Positions 1 through 13,080 of a DNA stretch of 64,000 bases are shown one piece after another. Positions within the stretch are counted from its first letter, which is position 1, and the number at the start of each line of letters is the position of its first letter. The DNA lies in the NCBI RefSeq assembly GCF_037042905.1, contig NC_087253.1, positions 19,619,501-19,683,500 of the forward strand, in the 5' to 3' direction. The position numbers and the translations under genes are program-made. Under the pieces are notes generated by a model. The model was not told where the DNA came from and made no database searches. It worked only from the letters and a program-made list of their open reading frames with translations. The DNA comes from Lytechinus pictus (lineage: Eukaryota > Echinodermata > Echinoidea > Temnopleuroida > Toxopneustidae).

Positions 1-469
1 GTTGAGATACATATCTTGCTAAATAGGCTGATATAATATATTGCTTTAAATGTCTGGTTTTGCAGTCAATATACGAAGCATGTTTCATCTTGGACATCGA
101 GCTTTTATTATTTTGTTTGATTTACAAATTAACTTTTGTCAAGAGTGCTCTGTAAAATGTTCGTTTTATGATGTGAATATCATTTGCAACTTTTTGTGCT
201 ATGTCCTCGCATTATTTGATTTGCCAAGTAGGCCTACATATTGTCTTAGTTTATTTCAAAATATTCTTTATATTCTATAATAATATTGGTATTTTATTCA
301 AAGACTGTTCGCAGCAAGAGCTGAATTGTACAGAACTTTTACATAAAAAACAACTTAAAACATAACAGTATCAAAATAGAATTATAAAAATACACAAAGC
401 ATGAAAAAAATGTACTATTAAATTATGTAACAAACTACTTGAAATCCCACTTTTATTACGTTTATCAAA

Positions 470-2085
470 AGGAAATCGTCTCGCGACTTGCGCTCGCATT
501 AATAGTTAGAAATATATCAACTCACAAATATATTCATGATTACAAAAGTGCTTAAAGCATCCAGTTTTCTTGTCTCATAATTATGTCAACAAATTTCACT
601 CACTCATTAGGCTTATTACAATTTGATTTCTAATAACTAAATTGTCCCCTCTTCAGAAAGGAATATCGACACTTCGCGCTTAGGATGAGGTAAAGGAAGA
701 TAGTCATCATTTTCATAATGATGACCAAATTAAATGTCCTTATGGCTAGACCGTCCAGATTCTAGGTAAAAACAATGATAGAGATATCAGCTCGCGTTTC
801 GCATTCGCGTTTTTAAGTGCACTATCCACATACACTTAACAATTTCCCTACACAGTTGTTTAGATAGTGCTTAAATTCACCCTTTTCATACCGGAATATC
901 AAATATTTTCCGCTCGCACTTTGCGCTTACAATATTGATTTTTATGAGAAACAAATGCTATGTATGCAGAATTACCAGATGCTTTCTAACTCTAAAACAC
1001 GCGCACACTAATGTCTTGTTATTTGAGTTATACGCAGCTTGATCATTATTCAAAACGTGCTAAAATTATCCCGTTGGCGCTCGCATTATTGTTTGATGAT
1101 ACCAAAGTACCCATCCCTTTTCATGATTTAACAAACATGAAGAAAGTGTCCCATTTTTAGGTCTGAAATCACAAATTTTTCGCGCTCGCATCAATAATTG
1201 TTTTATTTTTCACCTAATTTACCGTTTATTTCGAAAAGTGCTTAGAATGTCAATTTTTTAGGGCAGAATGTCAAAAAAAAAATTTATCTAAAAGTTGAAA
1301 CATGTATCGTCTTATGACTAACTAAACTAACTGCACCTTCACAGGTCCTTTTTCGATCAAGCCACACAGCAAAAACTGTGGTGTTAACAGGTGTACATAG
1401 AGGACCACACCAGCTATTTTACACCGGTGTTAAATTGACAGTGTTAGTTTAACACCTGTAGGTGTTATTACAACACCTTTGGTTGTTACATTTTCACTCT
1501 TTGGTGTTATGTTCAATCTCTAGGGTGTAATTTTAACACCTCAGGGTGTGGTCCTCTATTAACACCAACTGGTGTCAGTATTAACACCACAGTTTTTACA
1601 GTGCAGAACCGATATTAAATAATGTCTCCTTGCGCTTCGCGCTCTAATTATCTTTCTACATACGCATGTTCTTCAGGTTCACAAACATTTCCCAGAATAT
1701 TAAATTTTGAGAACAAAAAACATGAAGTTAAAAAAATGTTAAGATCGCGCTTTTTTAAAGTTGTTTTCTAAGAACAAAGATAGGAAATGACTCTTATGAC
1801 ATCGGCGTTTTGCCCCCCCCCCCCCCCTCCCCAGAAAATGGGGAGAAAAGAAAAGGAATAAGTAAAAAATATCGGCCTATAATTTTACAAATGTTACGTC
1901 AAAGTCTATCACAAACTTTGATTCTGTGAGTAAATGTCAAAATTCCATATCGAACCCCCTCAAAATGTTTGGCTCATTACGCTACAAAGACAACACCTTC
2001 AAAGAAACGAACCAAAATTAACTTGGAGTGGCAGATCGGGGAAAATAGTTTTATGGTTGAAAAAAATTCCGGACACGCCCCTGCA
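470..2085. repeat. Decayed GCTCGC-motif element
   Basis: Short GC-rich motifs of the type CTCGCGCTTCGCGCTCGCAT recur in degenerate form near 480, 790, 915, 1077, 1180 and 1630, separated by AT-rich DNA. A C-run at about 1814-1830 and the ending near 2070-2085 (GGACACGCCCCTGC) resemble the end of the intact relative at 36420-37469. A smaller MITE is inserted at 1365-1603. No coding content was seen. The left boundary is uncertain. Confidence 0.5.
1365..1603. mobile_element. Palindromic MITE with ACACC/GGTGT motifs
   Basis: The left end reads CACAGCAAAAACTGTGGTGT and the right end is its near inverse, with ACACCACAGTTTTTACAGTG. Inside, GTGTTA and TAACACC motifs alternate and the arms share AGAGGACCACACC in inverse orientation, so almost the whole 239 bp folds on itself. 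No open reading frame and no clear target-site duplication were found. It lies inside the GCTCGC-motif element. Confidence 0.6.
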
Positions 2086-2289
2086 TTATTATAATGGTAT
2101 TATTTTTCACGTTTCCATTCAAAATACATTTTGTGTGTGTTTTTACATGATTGTGGTATTTCGCTCCTGGTAGTGTAATTTTCGTAGTTGCTCCATTGTG
2201 GAATACCGCCGTCTACGTACGCTCTTATATTACATGTAATATGAAGCGCGTCACTAATGGGATCCAGGAATTTCGGGAATCCCCTTTAG

Positions 2290-3060
2290 ACCCGCCTGTA
2301 TCGTTTGCGATCCTTTGGAACTGGGTATTCCTGGAGTTTCAGCTTTTTTAAAGTTGACTGAACTTATTGGGGGCACTTTTATAAATGGCATAAAACGCCC
2401 ATTTCGGCCTGATTACGACTCGTGTGCCGTAATTAGCATGGGTCTTTAATGGACGCCTGTCAATTAACCCCTTCATTAAAAATTTTTGTCCCGCCTGTAT
2501 CGCTTGGGATTCTTTGGAACTTGGTATTCCTTAAGTTTCAGCTTTTTTAAAGTTGACTGAACTTATTGGGGGCACTTTGAAAATGGCATAAAACGCCCAT
2601 TTCGGCCTGATTACGACTCGTGTGCCGTAATTAGCATGGGTCTTTAATGGACGCCTGTCAATTAACCCCTTCATTAAAATGTTTTTGTCCCACCTGTATC
2701 GCTCGGGATTCATTCGAACTTGGTATTCCTTAAGTTTCAGTTTCTTTAAAGTTGGCTGAACTTATTGGGGGCACTTTGAAAATGGCATAAAACGCCCATT
2801 TCGGCCTGATTACGACCGGTGTGCCGTAATTAGCATGGTTCTTTAATGGACGCCTGTCAATAAACCCGTTCATTAAAAATGTTTGTTCCGCCTGTATTGC
2901 TCGGAAATCATTCGAACTTGGTATTCCTTAAGTTTCAGCTTCTTTAAAGTTGACTGAACCTATTGGGGGCACTTTGAAAATGGTATAAAACGCTATTTCG
3001 GCCTGATTAATTATGACTCGTGTGCCTTAATTATTAGCATGGGTCTTTAATGGACGGCAC
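2290..3060. repeat. Tandem array, about 200-bp unit, about 4 copies
   Basis: The segment CCTGTATCGCTTGGGATTC...TTAGCATGGGTCTTTAATGG recurs with starts near 2293, 2492, 2693 and 2890, which gives a period of about 200 bp. Copies are roughly 90% alike by eye, and the last is diverged and truncated. Short open frames in it are by-products of the repeat. Confidence 0.85.
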
Positions 3061-4138
3061 TTTCAAAAAGGGAGTCAACATTCCTCATTCATCCTTATCC
3101 ATGCGGACCATGGTTGTTTGATGCATGCCTTTCTTTGAACACATTCTTAAACAATTCATTATTTTTGTGTTTCTGCTGCTAAAGGTTTTCAACCATTTGA
3201 GATTAGTTAAGAGCCATATCGATCACTCGCCACTTTTAAACAATGTGAATTTTCCCCTTTTGTTATTACAAAAAATGCATCGTGTTGTGTGACCATACAC
3301 TCGCCTCTGGATGAGGAAAGTAGTTGATTCTGTAATTATGTTATCTTATCCCACGGATATGACGCCTCTTCCCCCGTAATTTCACACAAAATAATGCCAC
3401 AAACATAGAGTTCCGTCATACAATGATTTAGTGCGACGCTTATTGTCTTATTTACATTTATTTTGTCTCCTTTAATATCAGAAAAACATGAAAAGATTTA
3501 ATCTGAAGCACACAGAATACTCAATGCGTTATTCAGGTAGCATCTATCTGAATGAAAATGATACTGAATTGAACTATACACTTGTCTTTATCTTTGGTAC
3601 TATACTTCAAATAAAAACTAATTACTTACACACACACACTCACACATATTGATTTATTTGTTATAATTATGTACATCTCCCAATACATAGTAGTAACAAT
3701 AGATACGTTCAATTTATACAGCGTAGGTTCAGTAAAAGTGAATTTATACCAGAAAAGTGATCACAATGAACGAGTATAAATTCTGTTATTTTTTGTTTTT
3801 GTGGTGTTGAAATAAACTCTTAAATTATTCATTTTCCACTAATTTATTTCAATGGTTCGATCGTCATGTCGCAAGATTACATTGCGTTATAAATTAATTA
3901 TCCATGCTGTGCTCTTCAGGTGATTGCTTCACGAAATTACAAATTTGAAATCAGCAAAAAGAAACTTATCTACTTACAAACAATCATAATTAGATAACAC
4001 ATGTTTTTTTCTCGGTCCGCGTATACCGTGACATTGTAGTGTGTCCAGGTTTGCTAATATTTGAAATGAACAGGATACATATCCATGTAGATGCATGTAC
4101 CTAAAATTACACACATATATATATATATATATATTATA
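3061..4138. other. AT-rich stretch, nothing recognised
   Basis: I see no convincing exon, RNA gene or mobile element here. There is a short CA run near 3630 and a TA run just before 4141. Confidence 0.5.
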
Positions 4139-4140
4139 TA

Positions 4141-5126
4141 CAGTGCTTATAAAAAAAAACTTTGAAAAGATCCTTTAAAATTACACATTTCTAATATCCT
4201 GAAGATTTTTTAACATTTTAACATTATGACAGATCCATTTAAGAAAATGACGATATAACTGTCGGAAAATGTTTCCGTTTGAGTGAGCACCGCTTACTTT
4301 TGAAGTTAGTGAAAAAATGATTTGCGCAAAACTTTGAAATAGTTATGCAAATAAAAGTAGACCTTATAATCATGAAGAACCCGTGTAATTTAGCTAGTAA
4401 AATTGATTTCAATACATATTTTAACTTTTTGAACTTATTTCCTTGCCCAAAACACTTCAAAGAGTGCATTGCGCCCACCCTATACCCCACACACCGAGGC
4501 TATAGAGACGTTTTTTGCTTTACACTGAGCTGTGATTTAATGGAATGGCTAGGGCTGTGTTTTCATTTAGTTAATTATTGCCAAGCTTTAGAAAAGTGTG
4601 GAGAAACAAGGATTAAATGAAAAAATGAAACGTAAACCCACTTTAAATGATAAAAACTATTTTAAGAAAATGCTGGAGATGTCTAATATAAAATTTTGTG
4701 CGGATTCTATTATGTCCTCAGATCCAGCTGACAAAAAAGGGTTAAGATTGTGCTTACTAAATGGTAAAATTTCAATTTGGGTGGCAAAATGGTAACGAAA
4801 TACTTTAATGTATCCGTTTTATTTCTACTGACTAAAAGTGAAGGGGAAATGTATTAGAAATGTTTCGGAGGGAAAGTTTGATTTCGCCCTTTCCCCCTGC
4901 CACAGCGTGAAAACGAGAAGTTCTGGGCAAACAAACAGATTTCTGCGATCTTTACAAAAATGGACAGTGCTCACTCAAGACAGTGTACCATTCTGTCAAA
5001 ACTTTTACTTTCAGTAGATAGATGAGACCAAAACCCCAGATTATAAGTGAAAAAAAAATCCCACATGTTTTATATTTCTCACTTCCCAGGGCTTTTTCAA
5101 AGTGTTAACTTGTTTGATACCCACTG
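4141..5126. mobile_element. Tc1/mariner-like nonautonomous element, copy 1
   Basis: It starts CAGTGCTTATAAAAA and ends with the inverse TTGATACCCACTG, with TA on both sides, in keeping with TA target-site duplication. Subterminal DNA is also inverted: GAGTGAGCACCGCTTAC near 4280 faces GCTCACTCAAG near 4970. It is about 80% identical to 8499-9446, and a piece of it occurs at 17336-17660. I found no transposase frame, so it is probably a nonautonomous or dead copy. Confidence 0.65.
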
Positions 5127-5135
5127 TATATATAC

Positions 5136-5218
<83 letters not shown>
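5136..5218. repeat. TA dinucleotide microsatellite
   Basis: An uninterrupted run of TA repeats of about 80 bp adjoins the right end of the Tc1-like element, so it may have grown from the insertion site. Confidence 0.95.
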
Positions 5219-5224
<6 letters not shown>

Positions 5225-5623
5225 GTATATATCGCTTTTTACAACGACATTTCATAACAAAATTCGGTATTGTCTTGCAAAAAAACATTGATATAAACGA
5301 ATTTCCTTAACAGCGCAGTACATGGTATATCATCGGCGTAAATGAATACAAAGGGAAGAAAATGGCATATCAATGCAAGTGTTATTGCATTCGGCATTCG
5401 CATATTGGCAAATACCATTAAGACTTAAATCTTCTCCATTACAAAGTATCTACATGCTGCTTTTTTTGTATAATAATATTTTTTTTATTGGCCAATATTG
5501 AGAGAGAAATTTATGTAATGCTTTGTAATTGGATTCAGTTATTAATGATTTGTAGATTCTTTTCCACCAAAAGCGCGCAAAACTAAGGAGAAATATACCA
5601 AAGCATTTAATGATGTACTCATT

Positions 5624-6226
5624 AAAGGTCAAGTCCACCCTAGTAAAATGTTGATTTGAATCTATATAGAAAAATCAGACAAGCACAATGCTGAAAAAGT
5701 TCATGTAAATTGGATGTAAGACAAGAAAGTTGTGCTCTTTCAAAGTTTTAGTTACTTTTAAAAATATAGTTATGAACGAGCCGGTTACATTTAAATGCGA
5801 GAGTCGATGATGTCACTCACTCACTATTTTTTTGAGTTTACTGTTTGAATTAGACAATAACTCAATTTTGGTGAATTAGACGATTAGGACCTCCTTGCCT
5901 GAAGCACAAAATGTTTAAGTAATGGAATTCCGCGTGTTCAGGGAGGATTGATACTTCATTTCACATGGCAGTGACGAGAAAATATCAATATTTCATAATT
6001 TAATATAATAAAATACACAAGAAATAACCATTGAGTGATGTCATCCGTTCCTCATTATCATAACGACCGTGATGTGCATATAACTGTTTGTGAAATGAAG
6101 CGAAAGTCTAAAATGCCATAACTTTCTTATTTTACATCTGACTTAGATGAAATTTTCAGTGTTGTGCGTTTTGAATTTTTCTCTTTTTATTCAAATCAAG
6201 TTTTGGTGGGGTGGACTTGTCCTTTA
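5624..6226. mobile_element. Palindromic MITE, family A (copy 1)
   Basis: It begins TTAAAGGTCAAGTCCACCC and ends with the inverse GGGTGGACTTGTCCTTTAA. Inversion continues through the interior, with CATCAAAATCGGATG-type and GATGACATCACTCACTC-type blocks on both arms. The TTAA at each junction suggests a TTAA target. Further copies are at 33056-33653 and 34977-35724, with fragments at 58075-58270 and 61840-61890. It is noncoding. Confidence 0.7.
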
Positions 6227-7158
6227 AGATACCACAAAAATGAAACTCCACATATTGGAAGAACGTACGCTTCACTATATCGTCACGTATCGTGCGATTC
6301 AATCCATATACAAACTAAAATATATATAACAAATAGAACTTTGATGTCTTTACAAATACCTTGACAAGTCATAAATTCAACATTTTTTCATGAATGTTAC
6401 AATAAAACAGAAATGTCAGACATCTTCCGATACATAATTAAAAATAACATTCATGACAGTTATATGCATGAGGAAGAAACTCCTACAATAAATTCAACAT
6501 ATTGATTTTTTTTCAGTGTCTAATAAAAACATATAAGAGACATTTTCTACATACAAAAAAAATAGATCATTAATAAAACCTAAACGAATTGAAGGCATCA
6601 GCTTATTTCTTTTTCAAAACCCATCATCTCGGCCTCTTCACTCAAATAAATTCAAACTCAACAAAAAATTCAGCCCTGGACACTATACCCCCCCCCCCCA
6701 CCCTCCCCCAGACACCCCATCCCCTATCCGGTGGAAAACTAGCTCTGGGCTACAATAAATTGTCTAACATTTAAGATGTGCCATTTTGAGAAATGGATTG
6801 TAAGGGTCCCCCTTTTGTTGCTAATTTCTTTTCTTCTCTTTGATCCCCCTAATACTATTTTTTTTATTTCAATCAATGAAGGTTTTATTTTTCATTACTC
6901 GGTAAAAAAAAAAATACATTTTTTACTACAATCACGACATGATTAATTAATTGATATCCACCTTTTCTTTTCTCCTGCTTCCCGAAAAGAATTTCCTGCA
7001 CACTAAATTCATTTCTTTCAAAATTCTTGCACACAGATCCAAAATAGATTTTAAAAATTCAAAATAGATGTTCATACGTTTCTTCTTCCTTTTCCCAAAA
7101 TGAACATAAATTGTTCGAACCAAGACTAAAACGGAATATCTTAGTCTGAAAATATACT
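6227..7158. other. No gene recognised
   Basis: AT-rich DNA with a C-rich run near 6690-6715 and an A-rich stretch near 6900. I see no supported exon or repeat family. Confidence 0.5.
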
Positions 7159-8370
7159 TTATATTTCCTTATTCCTTCTAATTCTGTCGACAAAAGAAGA
7201 TTCAATTTCATGTTTATACAACAGCTGTTCGTATATTTCTTTTGATTTTAAAAACATTAAAATAGTCGTTTTCTCACCCAAAGTGAAATCACTTCCAGAA
7301 GTATGCTTTGCATTTCTTTCAATATTGTTCTTCCAACCAATGGGTAAACATGCATAAATATGCTTCATCTTTCCAACATCATTTGCATCTAAATTGAAAT
7401 TGAGAAAAATGTGTATCACATTTTAGTTTACCGTTATTATTCAAAATATGATGCAATTTATAAACCTCTTTATCGTATAGAATCTTATGAAATATACAAT
7501 TTCCTTTATATCAAATACGCTTATTATTATAAATCACCACTTTCCCAAACTCTGTATTTATAATATGTCTTATATTTACCCACTCTCCTAGTAAGTCCAT
7601 GTCAAATTTGGAAACTGTTACTTTAAAAAAAAACTGGTATATAGTCACATGACAATATGAAATCTCCACCCAAATGTTGTAGTGGCAAAATTAAAGTACT
7701 TTTAATCTCATATCTTCATCTTTTTATAAAAGTCTTTTATTCCACATTATACGCTGTGCCTTTACCTGCACAGGGAAGTTTAACATATTTAATCCTCCTT
7801 GCTTACAGTCTAAAACATTGTATTCCTTTTAATTTTGTCTTTCTTACCTTTCCATAAAAATCTAACGTTAATTCATCCAATGTTTCATAAACCCACTTAG
7901 GAACAGGAGTAAGAGACGCTTGGAAGAGGACTTCAGAATATATATGCACCTTCAACTGCTCAACAGTTGAATCTTCCCCATAAGCGTTATATCCATTAGC
8001 TTCCAAAAGTTCAAGTGTTTTAACTTTGCTTACGATTTCTTTGTAATTTAGATCTTCTTTCTTATGCACATCTAAGGTGAAAAATACTCCTAAAGCTTAA
8101 AGAAAATCAACGATCTTGCCGAAGAAGAAGTCATAATCCAAATGTTGACATTAACCTAATTTTAATACTTTAGTTTTGTCATTAATGATTTTTAATCCAG
8201 AAAGTTCTTCAAAATCTGCACATAAAACTATTAGTTTATCAACTGATTTACATCACGAGCAAGAACTGTCATTGCCATCTGCATGAAGTGCTAATTTAAT
8301 TTCTTTATCTCCAAATTTAATTCCTTCAATCAGATTGTCTTTTCGTAATTTATGAACCATCACTTCAATA
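7159..8370 (-). pseudogene. Tx1/L1-like LINE reverse transcriptase remnant
   Basis: Read on the minus strand, a degenerate RT catalytic region near 8370-8250 resembles the L1/Tx1 pattern KIRKDxxIKGIK...YADD, here with LHADG in place of YADD. It is followed by an 88-residue frame (8069-7803) containing TPVPKWVYETLDELTLDFYG, the typical 'PVP-W-I-L-FxW' segment after the RT palm. An 86-residue frame (7419-7159) matches the C-terminal region in style. Frames are broken repeatedly and the catalytic motif is altered, so it cannot be active. Clade placement rests on motif style only. Confidence 0.6.
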
Positions 8371-8498
8371 CACAGAATAAAAAAAATAAAAAAAAATAAA
8401 AAAATAATTAATAAATATCAATATAGGGATCGCTTATCTTGTACGTACACACCAATATATATATGTATACTTACATTCATAAAAATGCATTATATATG

Positions 8499-9446
8499 CA
8501 GTGCGTATCAAAAAAGTTTACACTTAGAAATACTCCAGTGAAATTATTAATTTGCAATATTCTGAACATTTTCCACATTTTAACATTGGTACAGATCCAT
8601 TAAAGCACATGACGATAAAACTGTCAAAAAATATATCCGCTTGGGTGAGCACCACTTACTTTTGTAAAGTTATTGAAAAATGATTTGCGCAGAACTTTGA
8701 AATAGTTATGGGAATAAAAGTATACCTTAATCATGAAAAACACGTGAAATTTACTTTTACTTTTTTCAACTAGCTTCCTTGTCCAAAACACTTCGAAGAG
8801 TGCATTGCACCCCACCCCACACACCGAGACCATCGTAACGATATTTGCTTTACAATGAGCTGTAAATTACATGAAATGGCTAAGGCTTGATTTTCATTTT
8901 ATTAATCATTGTCAAGCTTGGGAAAAGTGTGGAGAACCAAGTATTGAATTAAAAATGAAACGTAAACCCACTTTAAATGGAAAAAAAATTAGTGAAAAAA
9001 ATGCTGGAGATGTCTGATAGTTGGTTCAGATTCAGTTATGTCCTCAGATCCAGCTGGCACAAAACGGGTAAAGGATGTGCTTACTAAGTGTTGAAATTTC
9101 ATTTAGGGTGGCAAAATTCTTATAAAATTCTTGAATGTATCCGTTTTATTTCAACTGCACAAAAATGCAAGAGAAATGTATGAGAAATGTTTCGCAGAGT
9201 AAGTTTGATTTCGCCCTTTCCCCTTCACACAGCGTGAAAACGAGCATTTCTGCGCAAACAGATTTCTGCGAGCTTTACGAAAATGGGCATTGCTCACTCA
9301 AGTGTAATTTTCTGTCAAAACGTTTACTTTCATTGGATAGATGAGACCCTAACCCAAGATTATATGTGGAAAAAATTACCCACATGCTGTATATTTTTTT
9401 TATTCCCAGGTCTTTTTCAAAGTGTAATTTTTTTTTATACGCACTG
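8499..9446. mobile_element. Tc1/mariner-like nonautonomous element, copy 2
   Basis: Its ends are CAGTGCGTATCAAAAAAGT and the inverse TTTTATACGCACTG. The right flank is TA and the left flank TG, a likely mutated TA. It aligns along its length with 4141-5126, including the subterminal inverted GTGAGCACCACTTAC block. No coding frame was found. Confidence 0.65.
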
Positions 9447-10375
9447 TATATGTATGTTCATCTAAATAAATATATTTATATGTGTATGTGTACATACATA
9501 CATGCGTATGAATATAGTTACATAGGTACATAATAACAATAATACATGCATTTTAAAGAAATTGAAAGGAACATAGCTACAATAAATAGAACGGTAATGT
9601 CACATGCTACGTCAGTGGCAATAATGTGACCAAAAAGACGCGTGTTTTCATTGATCTCTTAGAAAAGAACATCGACCATTCATTTTGTTGTCGCATTTCG
9701 GGCACTTTTTTCCGTTAGACTCTACCAGTCTTTCTTTGAAACTATGAATCAGACTTTGTACACATGACGACAGTATCATTCAAAATAAATACATGTAATG
9801 GAATGCCGAATGAAAATTTAGGGTTTAATTTCTTAAAAATTTAGGGTTGGCTCCTAATTTGTTCCCATTTTTGACGAAGTTACTTTTTTTCACGAAGTGT
9901 AAATCCCATGTTTAATTCAACAAGGCAACCACGACATGCACAAGAAAGAGGAGTGATATTAACCGAAAAGTCTTATTTTAGCATCCCTCGTGCTGGAATC
10001 AGGACCAGTGATGCACACGCGAGTATGAGGTTTTACTAATTTATTGTACTTGAAATTTTAACAAACGTTTATACAGCCACAGTAACAGTACATATTTAGA
10101 ACATGAGGATTAATCAAATTATCCAAAATATTAAAAATATGAATATAGATAGAATCACACAATGACAGTTGTGATATCAAATCCAATCGGAAGCGAATGC
10201 AATATAGATAGAGGTTTTAATTAGGTAGGGTTACCTGTCTGCAAAAACATGGCTCTACCAAATTCATTATAGCTCTGCAGGAAGTCCGTTGACCCCAATT
10301 TTTTTTCAACATTAAAATCAAATATGTATATGAAATATGATTTCATGTCACAATTGATCCCAAATTTCATCATGG
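9447..10375. other. No gene recognised
   Basis: AT-rich sequence without a supported exon. A conserved-looking stretch of higher GC starts at about 10376. Confidence 0.45.
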
Positions 10376-10684
10376 TTGATTCATGAATTCGGCCTCGTCG
10401 CGCCGCCGCCGCGTCCGCCGCAGAAATTTTCTTGTGAGCGCTCTATCGGCTGCATTTATTCTCCAATTGTCTTCACATTTGGCATGACGGTTGAGTATGG
10501 TATAGCGAAAAAGCCTATTGATTTTGGTGTGGGCGGAGACTTCGTTGCCATGGTAACAATATTTTTGTGGAAATATAGCAAAGATGTTGTTGCTATGGTA
10601 GCAAGAGCTTTTGTCTCGCCCTCCAGAGGTGAAGGCGAGACAGAGGGACCCAAACGTCGTCCGCCCGTCACAAACCTTATGACA
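10376..10684. repeat. GC-richer sequence leading into tandem array
   Basis: This block carries CCGCCGCCGCGTCCGCCGC and paired GTTGCCATGGTAACA / GTTGCTATGGTAGCA palindromes. Both strands have open frames of about 110 residues, which overlap and look unlike protein. I treat it as the unique head of the repeat that follows, not as a gene. Confidence 0.4.
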
Positions 10685-11830
10685 CTTAACTCCACAACCG
10701 TAAGTCACTTTTCAACCAAACTTGGATGGTAGCTGTACTTTGGGGACCTGCATTTTATGCTGCAGTCGGAGGTCACATGGTGAATTCAAGGTCATTTTTC
10801 AGGACAACGTTAAATTTTACATGCAAGACTCTCTTACGACAGCTAACTCCGCAACCGTAAGTCACTTTTCAACCAAACTTGGATGGTAGATGGACTTGGG
10901 GGCCTGCATGTTATGCTGCAGTCAGAGGTCACGTGGTTAAGTCAAAGGTCATTTTCAGGTTAACGTTAAAATTTACATGCAAGACTCTCTGATGACACCT
11001 AACTCCGCAACCGTAAGGCACTTTTCAACCAAACTTGGATGGTAGATGGACTTGGGGGCCTGCATGTTATGCTGCAGTCAGAGGTCACATGGCAAGGTCA
11101 AAGGTCATTTTCAGGTTAACGTTGAAATTTACATGCAAGACTCTCCGATAACACCTCACTCCGCAACCGTAAGTCACTTTTCAACCAAACCTGGATGGTA
11201 GCTGTACTTGGGGGACCTGCATGTTATGCTGCAGTCGGAGGTCACATGGTGAATTCAAGGTCATTTTTCAGGACAACGTTAAAGTTTACATGCAAGACTC
11301 TCTTACGACAGCTAACTCCGCAACCGTAAGTCACTTTTCAACCAAACTTGGATGGTAGATGGACTTGGGGGCCTGCATGTTATGCTGCAGTCAGAGGTCA
11401 CATGGTAAAGTCAAAGGTCATTTTCAGGTTAACGTTAAAATTTACATGCAAGACTCACCAATAACACCTCACTCCGCAACCGTAAGTCACTTTTCAACCA
11501 AACCTAGATGGTAGATGGACTTGGGGGACCTGCATGTTATGCTGCAGTCGGAGGTCACATGGTAAGGTCAAAGGTAATTTCAGGTCAACGTTAAAGTTTA
11601 CATGCAAGACTCTCTTACGACAGCTAACTCCGCAACCGTAAGTCACTTTTCAACCAAACTTGGATGGTAGATGGACTTGGGGGCCTGCATGTTATGCTGC
11701 AGTCAGAGGTCACATGGTAAAGTCAAAGGTCATTTTCAGGTTAACGTTGAAATTTACATGCAAGGCTCTCTGATGACACCTAACTCCGCAACCGTAAGTC
11801 ACTTTTCAACCCCACTTGGAGGGTAGATGG
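10685..11830. repeat. Tandem array, about 156-bp unit, about 7 copies
   Basis: The anchor CAACCGTAAG recurs near 10697, 10853, 11008, 11167, 11322, 11478, 11634 and 11790, with spacing of about 156 bp. Each unit has CACTTTTCAACCAAACTTGG, then GGACTTGGGGGCCTGCATGT, then GTCAAAGGTCATTTTCAGG. Copies appear to alternate between two variants (AGATGGACTTGGGGGCC and AGCTGTACTT-type). The array ends at 11830 where the GTGTTG palindrome begins. Confidence 0.9.
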
Positions 11831-11888
11831 GCTTGGGGGACCTGCATGCTAGGGTCATTGTTGCCACGATACCAAGGGCAAGGCAACA

Positions 11889-12368
11889 GTCATTGGGTGA
11901 TTTCAATAATTTCAAGTACAGTGTTGAAATCTGGTGTTGGTGATGTGACAACACCGTACTTGAATCAGGCTGGTGTTGAGATTGACCTCGAAAAATATGG
12001 TGTATTTCCGGCAGTTTGTGTTGAAGGCTGGTGTTGATTGTCATCTGCTGAACCCAACACTGCACTGTGGCTGCATGGTGTTGATGATCTACATGCAATT
12101 TCCCCATTCAGCAACACCGGCCCCCAGGGATTGGGAGAATCGTGATTTAAAGTTCAGTGTTGGTGTTGATGAACTGTAGCTCACGAACAGGGGGCGAACA
12201 CGACGAACCATCTCCGTAAAATTATCTTTTACATTTAAGATGAGAGCAAATCATCGGAGTTTTAATACATTTCAATGAAAAATAATATTACGCTTGGTGT
12301 TGGAGCTCAGTTCAGCAGCCCTTTCACGCTCTCAACACCGTACACCGTACTTGAAATCACCCAATGAC
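11889..12368. mobile_element. Palindromic GTGTTG-rich MITE
   Basis: GTCATTGGGTGATTTCAA at the left end is repeated as TTGAAATCACCCAATGAC at the right end. Many GTGTTG and CAACAC words fill the interior. Small open frames here overlap on both strands and are not supported as genes. Confidence 0.6.
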
Positions 12369-13080
12369 TTGCTACCTGGCATTCCTGCCTTATTTATTAT
12401 ACGCTGCCTTGAATTGACCTGGTCGGTCCTGCCTGGCCTAGCCTGGACCGAGTGTTTTCCAACTGCAGTCAAACCTGTAGTTGCTATGTGAGGCATGCTA
12501 CACTTGACGCTGAAATATCATTTAATAGTTATGGCACGAGCGAGACTAGGCCATATGGCCATGTATATTGAGATATCAGTTGACTTCTATCTTAATCAAA
12601 AAGAGGCAGTAGCTACGTTACTCTGAATGAGGCCAAGTTACGCGACCTCCTTTTTAGATTTTGTACATACTGAGAGACTGCAATTACACATGTGAGTTTT
12701 TGTGATGATTACTGACGTTGCAATTGGCATTGCATACCGAGTCATTAAACAATTGTAGACAGAAACAGAGATTGCAACTCGCAAGAAAATGTAATACATC
12801 TTAATTCTTATTACATATGCATATGTTTTTTTTTTGGTATTAGTCTTGTTTGAGAAAAAGAGGATGCCAAAAAAGTTTGAATGCTACAAAGGCCTCAATA
12901 AATATCACACGTAATTCTCTTGATTTCTCTTAATTATCTGAAGAGACTTGTAACAGAAAGAATGAAAAGAAATGAATAGCTGTAATAATAGTTGTAATGT
13001 TTTTTGATAGAATCATGAACAGGTTACAGATGATGATGGCACAGTGTTGAAAACTGTTTGATGGAGATGGCGCATCGTTG
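12369..13080. other. No gene recognised
   Basis: Mixed low-complexity DNA, with nothing beyond short AT-rich runs. Confidence 0.45.

Noticed and set aside
5047-5310. 87-residue frame with Ile-Tyr repeats
   Set aside because: Translation of a TA microsatellite.
10370-10732. Three overlapping frames of 79-118 residues
   Set aside because: Overlap on both strands in repeat DNA, with unlikely composition.
10685-11830. CRISPR array
   Set aside because: The repeats are directly tandem units of 156 bp without unique spacers, in a eukaryotic context.
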